Assembly: GCA_016861105.1 (NCBI GenBank)
Contig: BOKS01000003.1
Coordinates: forward strand, 248,001-312,000
DNA length: 64,000 nucleotides
Reading direction: 5' to 3'
From: Betaproteobacteria bacterium
GTDB taxonomy: Bacteria; Pseudomonadota; Gammaproteobacteria; Burkholderiales; Casimicrobiaceae
The notes beneath the pieces were generated by a model. It was not told the origin of the DNA. It did no database searches and saw nothing but the letters and a program-made list of their open reading frames with translations. Of the stretch, positions 61,199 to 64,000 are shown piece after piece. The translations under genes were made by a program, and so were the position numbers. Position 1 is the stretch's first letter, and the number at the start of each line of letters is the position of its first letter.

Positions 61199-62980
61199 AT
61201 GCACCGTCCCGCCTTCGTCCTCGCCAGCGCGCTTGGCGTGCAGCTGGCGCTCGCCTGCGCCGGCTCCGCGGACGCCCAGCCTGGTGGCGCCAAGGCCCTG
61301 CGCCTCGGCTTCCCCGTCGCGGAGAACGGCTTCGACCCGCAGGCGGTCTACGACGCCTACTCGGCGCGCGTGTGCGACGCCATCTTCGATCCGCTCTACA
61401 CCTACGACTACCTCGCGCGGCCGGCGCGGCTCGTGCCCAACACCGCGGACGGCCTGCCGGCGATCGGCGACGGCGGGCGCACGTTCACCATCCGCGTCCG
61501 GCGCGGCGTCCACTTCGCGCCGCACCCGGCCTTCGGCGACGCGAAGCGCGAGCTGACCGCCGAGGACTACGTGTTCAGCATCAAGCGCATCCTCGACCCT
61601 GCGGTGCGCTCGTACTACCTCTACATCTTCGAGAACCGGCTGGCCGGGCTCGGCCCGGTGCTCGCGCAGGCGCGCAAGGCCGGCCGCCTCGACTACGACG
61701 CGCCGATCGAGGGGCTGAAGGCGCTGGACCGCTACACGCTGCAGATCCGCTTCACCGAGCCGTTCTACGGGTTCCACCACTGGCTCACGACGACCGCGTT
61801 CGCGGCAGTGGCCAGGGAGGTCGTCAAGGCGAAGGGCGACGCCGCCGGCCGCGTCATGGAGGACCCGGTCGGCACGGGACCCTACCGGCTCGCGGAATGG
61901 CGCCGCAGCCAGCGCATCGTGCTGGAGGCGAATCCTTCGTACCGCGACGTGCGCTTCCCCAAGCCGGCGGATGCCGCCGACGCGGACCTCGCGCCGCTCG
62001 CCGGCCGCCGCCTGCCGCTCGCGCCGCGCATCGAGATCGCGATCGTCGAGGAGGCGCAGCCGCGCCTGCTCGCGTTCCGCCGCGGCGAGCTCGACTACGT
62101 CGACGTGCCGTCGTCGCTCGCCGAGACGGTGCTCGACGGCGCGACGCTCAAGCCCGACCTCGCGAGAGCCGGCGTGCGCCTGCTGCGCCAGGTCGAGCCG
62201 TCGCTGGCGTTCACGTTCTTCAACATGGAGGACCCCGTCGTCGGCGGCTACACGCCCGACAAGGTCGCGCTGCGGCGCGCGATCACGATGGCCAACGACC
62301 GCCGCGCGGCGGTGCGCATTCTCACCAACGGGCAGGCCGAGCTCGCCACGCAGATGATCCCGCCGCCGGTCCCGGGCCACGCGGCGGCGCTCGCGATCAG
62401 GGATCCCTACGACCCGGCGGGCGCGCGCGCGCTGCTCGACCGCTTCGGCTACCGCGACCGCGACGGCGACGGCTTCCGCGAACTGCCCGACGGCAGGCCG
62501 CTCGTGCTGCGCAAGGGCATGACGCCGGTGGCCGCCGACCGCGCCGCGAGCGAGCTGTGGACGCGCAACCTCGCGGCCGTCGGCCTGCGCACGGAGTTCG
62601 TGGTGCAGAAGTGGCCCGAGCTCAACAAGATGTCCGAGGCCGGGCAGCTCATGATCTGGAACCTCGCGTGGATCGCCAACATCCCCGACGCCGACGCGTT
62701 CTATTCCACGCTCTACAGCCGCAACATCGGCACGTCGAACGACGCGCGCCTCGCCCTGCGCGAGTACGACGAGGCCTACGAGCGGATGCGCTCGCTGCCC
62801 GAGGGCCCGGAGCGCCAGGCGACGTACAAGCGCATGAACGACCTCGTCGTCGGCTACGCGCCGTGGATCCTCGAGACCTACAGCTACCAGAACCGGCTCG
62901 TGCAGCCGTGGCTGCGCGGCGTGCGGCTGCACCCGTTCCTGCAGGCGCCCTGGGCGTATTACGACGTCAACCGGCCGTAG
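61199..62980 (+). CDS. Peptide/nickel-type ABC binding protein (family 5)
   Basis: Periplasmic binding protein (593 aa) of the DppA/OppA family. Signal peptide about 1-27. Typical blocks are the DGGRTFTIRVRRGVHFAP stretch near 95 and GTGPYRLAEW near 225. Larger than usual (about 530), with insertions. No permease or ATPase is adjacent, so it is an orphan here. Ligand unknown (peptides, opines and others are possible). Confidence 0.88.
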   Translation: MHRPAFVLASALGVQLALACAGSADAQPGGAKALRLGFPVAENGFDPQAVYDAYSARVCDAIFDPLYTYDYLARPARLVPNTADGLPAIGDGGRTFTIRVRRGVHFAPHPAFGDAKRELTAEDYVFSIKRILDPAVRSYYLYIFENRLAGLGPVLAQARKAGRLDYDAPIEGLKALDRYTLQIRFTEPFYGFHHWLTTTAFAAVAREVVKAKGDAAGRVMEDPVGTGPYRLAEWRRSQRIVLEANPSYRDVRFPKPADAADADLAPLAGRRLPLAPRIEIAIVEEAQPRLLAFRRGELDYVDVPSSLAETVLDGATLKPDLARAGVRLLRQVEPSLAFTFFNMEDPVVGGYTPDKVALRRAITMANDRRAAVRILTNGQAELATQMIPPPVPGHAAALAIRDPYDPAGARALLDRFGYRDRDGDGFRELPDGRPLVLRKGMTPVAADRAASELWTRNLAAVGLRTEFVVQKWPELNKMSEAGQLMIWNLAWIANIPDADAFYSTLYSRNIGTSNDARLALREYDEAYERMRSLPEGPERQATYKRMNDLVVGYAPWILETYSYQNRLVQPWLRGVRLHPFLQAPWAYYDVNRP

Positions 62981-63119
62981 GGGCGACGCGCGCCCCCAGC
63001 CGCCGGTTCGCCGGCACCGCACCGCGCCAGGGTTTCCGGAGACATCCGGGCCTAAAGTCAGGCTGCCATCGGCAGCTGACCCATTGACTCACGGTACGAC
63101 GCCTCGAGCTCCGCCGGCC

Positions 63120-63162
63120 TAGGGCCTGTTCACGCTATGGCCGCATGCGTGAACAGGCCCTA
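63120..63162. repeat. TA-flanked inverted repeat
   Basis: Two 16-bp perfect arms (tagggcctgttcacgc at 63120-63135 and its reverse complement at 63147-63162) enclose 11 bases. The arms begin and end with TA, as in elements that insert at TA. It may be a tiny mobile remnant (MITE-like) or a bidirectional terminator between the convergent genes on either side. A smaller hairpin (gctgcc-atc-ggcagc) lies at 63062-63076. Nothing else was seen between 62981 and 63189. Confidence 0.6.
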
Positions 63163-63189
63163 ACCTCAGCGGTGCGGGGTTGGTCGGGA

Positions 63190-63981
63190 TCAGTGGAGAT
63201 CGTTCCGGCCGGGCGCCGGGACGGTCCCGGAGAGAATGGCGCCGGCGACGTCGGCGACGGCCATCGGTCCCGCCAGCAGGTCTCCCTGTCCGATGTCGCA
63301 GCCCTCCCACTTGAAGAACTGGAGATCCTCCTCGCTCACGATGCCGTCGGCGATCACCGTGAGTCCGAGCGTGTGGGCAAGCGCGATGATGGACCGGGCG
63401 ATCGAAGACCGTCCGCGGTCCTGCGCTGCGTTCCGCACGAAGGACTGGTGGATCTTCACCCGGTCCGGAAGCAGGCACTGCAGCTGGGGGAGCGACATCG
63501 GGCTGTTCCCGAAGTCGACGAGCGTGACCGAAACGCCCATCGACTGCACGAGCGCCACGGCTTCGCGAGCCTGGGTCGCGTTGCCTTGCAGCATCGCTTC
63601 GGACACGATCAGGTCGAGGCTGCCGCGCGGCGCCTCGACCGACGAGAGATGGCGGTCGAGCAGCGACAGCAGGTCGCCGTCCCAGATCCGCTCCGTGAAC
63701 GCCGGAACCGAGACGCAGACGGGCGGTCCGCCTGCGCTTCGCCACGACTCGAGCCAGGCACAGCCCTTGCGGATCAGCCAGTCGTCCAGCCGGAGGCGCA
63801 GGTCGGGGTCGGCGACCTCGTCGGCCAGCCGCGCCGGGCCGAGAACGACTTCGCCCCGCTTCCAGGTCGGCATCAGCTCGATCGCCGCGATCACCCCGGA
63901 GGCGAGACGAACCTGCGGTTGCGCCAGCAGGTGCAGCTCGTTCTTCCGCAGCGACCTCGCGAGGTCCTCCTCTAGTGCCAT
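63190..63981 (-). CDS. EAL-domain protein, degenerate, 5' end cut by the window
   Basis: Cyclic-di-GMP phosphodiesterase-fold protein, 263 aa visible from the ATG at 63981. The frame stays open to base 64000 with codons typical of a GGDEF-EAL linker, so the gene almost certainly continues upstream. Several catalytic positions are changed: EAL reads IELM (Glu35 kept), the metal-binding Asn position is Ser91, the DD pair is Val155-Asp156, and AEGVE is ADGIV (212-215). Lys176, Glu128 and Gln232 remain. It is probably a c-di-GMP binder or inactive regulator rather than an enzyme. Confidence 0.85.
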   Translation of the reverse strand: MALEEDLARSLRKNELHLLAQPQVRLASGVIAAIELMPTWKRGEVVLGPARLADEVADPDLRLRLDDWLIRKGCAWLESWRSAGGPPVCVSVPAFTERIWDGDLLSLLDRHLSSVEAPRGSLDLIVSEAMLQGNATQAREAVALVQSMGVSVTLVDFGNSPMSLPQLQCLLPDRVKIHQSFVRNAAQDRGRSSIARSIIALAHTLGLTVIADGIVSEEDLQFFKWEGCDIGQGDLLAGPMAVADVAGAILSGTVPAPGRNDLH

Positions 63982-64000
63982 GCGCTGGACGTTTCTCGCG

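Noticed and set aside
63050..63080. Sigma-28-like promoter (TAAAGTCA-N11-GCAGCTGA)
   Set aside because: The -10 part matches only about five of eight positions and it points away from the EAL gene into the inverted repeat.
1..64000. CRISPR arrays, tRNA or rRNA genes, prophage or integrase genes
   Set aside because: No regularly spaced repeats, cloverleaf sequences, rRNA segments or phage/integrase motifs were seen.

Overview
The window is about 64 kb of very GC-rich DNA, densely packed with genes that often overlap by four bases and often start with GTG. Three tripartite-tricarboxylate (Tct/Bug) genes, Liv-type importers, a proteobacterial dedicated sortase system and a class GN sortase together suggest a soil or water betaproteobacterium, probably Burkholderiales-like. 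No rRNA, tRNA, CRISPR array, phage or intact insertion sequence was seen.

Region 1 (1-24 kb) is catabolic. A branched-chain-type importer (livH-M-G-F-K, minus strand) diverges from a GlcG/HbpS-like gene. Next comes a 13-gene minus-strand series, read from 18.7 kb down to 5.5 kb: tctC, tctB, tctA, an acylating aldehyde dehydrogenase, a citryl-CoA lyase-like protein, a ThDP enzyme, a TIM-barrel protein, a shikimate dehydrogenase-like protein, a PanE-like reductase, a VOC protein, aroQ, aroE and a second livK. An IclR regulator resembling PcaR/PobR diverges from tctC. It heads a plus-strand set: an HPPD-like protein, a dehydroshikimate-dehydratase-like TIM barrel, an aldo/keto reductase and a carboxylate-amine ligase. 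The quinate/shikimate flavour fits a PcaR-like regulator, but the CoA and ThDP enzymes do not fit textbook quinate breakdown. I regard this as the best candidate for an undescribed pathway.

Region 2 (24-31.8 kb) handles oxyanions. It holds a ModE-like regulator fused to a binding domain, the tungstate importer tupBCA, the remnant of a ModA-like gene, a molbindin (mop), a MOT1-like permease and a BtuCD-type ABC importer that may carry molybdate or tungstate. Region 3 (31.8-46.4 kb) is mixed housekeeping: a 5'-nucleotidase, ornithine aminotransferase, a membrane TPR protein, a D-Ala-D-Ala carboxypeptidase, a DUF3617 protein, a three-subunit FAD/[2Fe-2S] dehydrogenase, a YqiA esterase, Mpl, an MFS carrier and a CnoX-like thioredoxin.

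Region 4 (46.4-57.4 kb) is a surface-protein island. A sensor kinase and response regulator are followed by a REPIN-like hairpin, a VIT/VWA protein with an LPQTA sorting signal, its class GN sortase, a small lipoprotein candidate, two secreted proteins that share a cysteine-containing SLH-like module, and a second (NarL-type) two-component system. Region 5 (57.4-64 kb) holds a TPR protein, a small secreted protein, a 2-keto-4-pentenoate hydratase-like enzyme, an ArsC/Spx-like protein, a family-5 solute-binding protein, a TA-flanked inverted repeat, and a degenerate EAL protein cut by the window end. Coordinates and motifs were read directly; functions are inferred from family knowledge without database searches.
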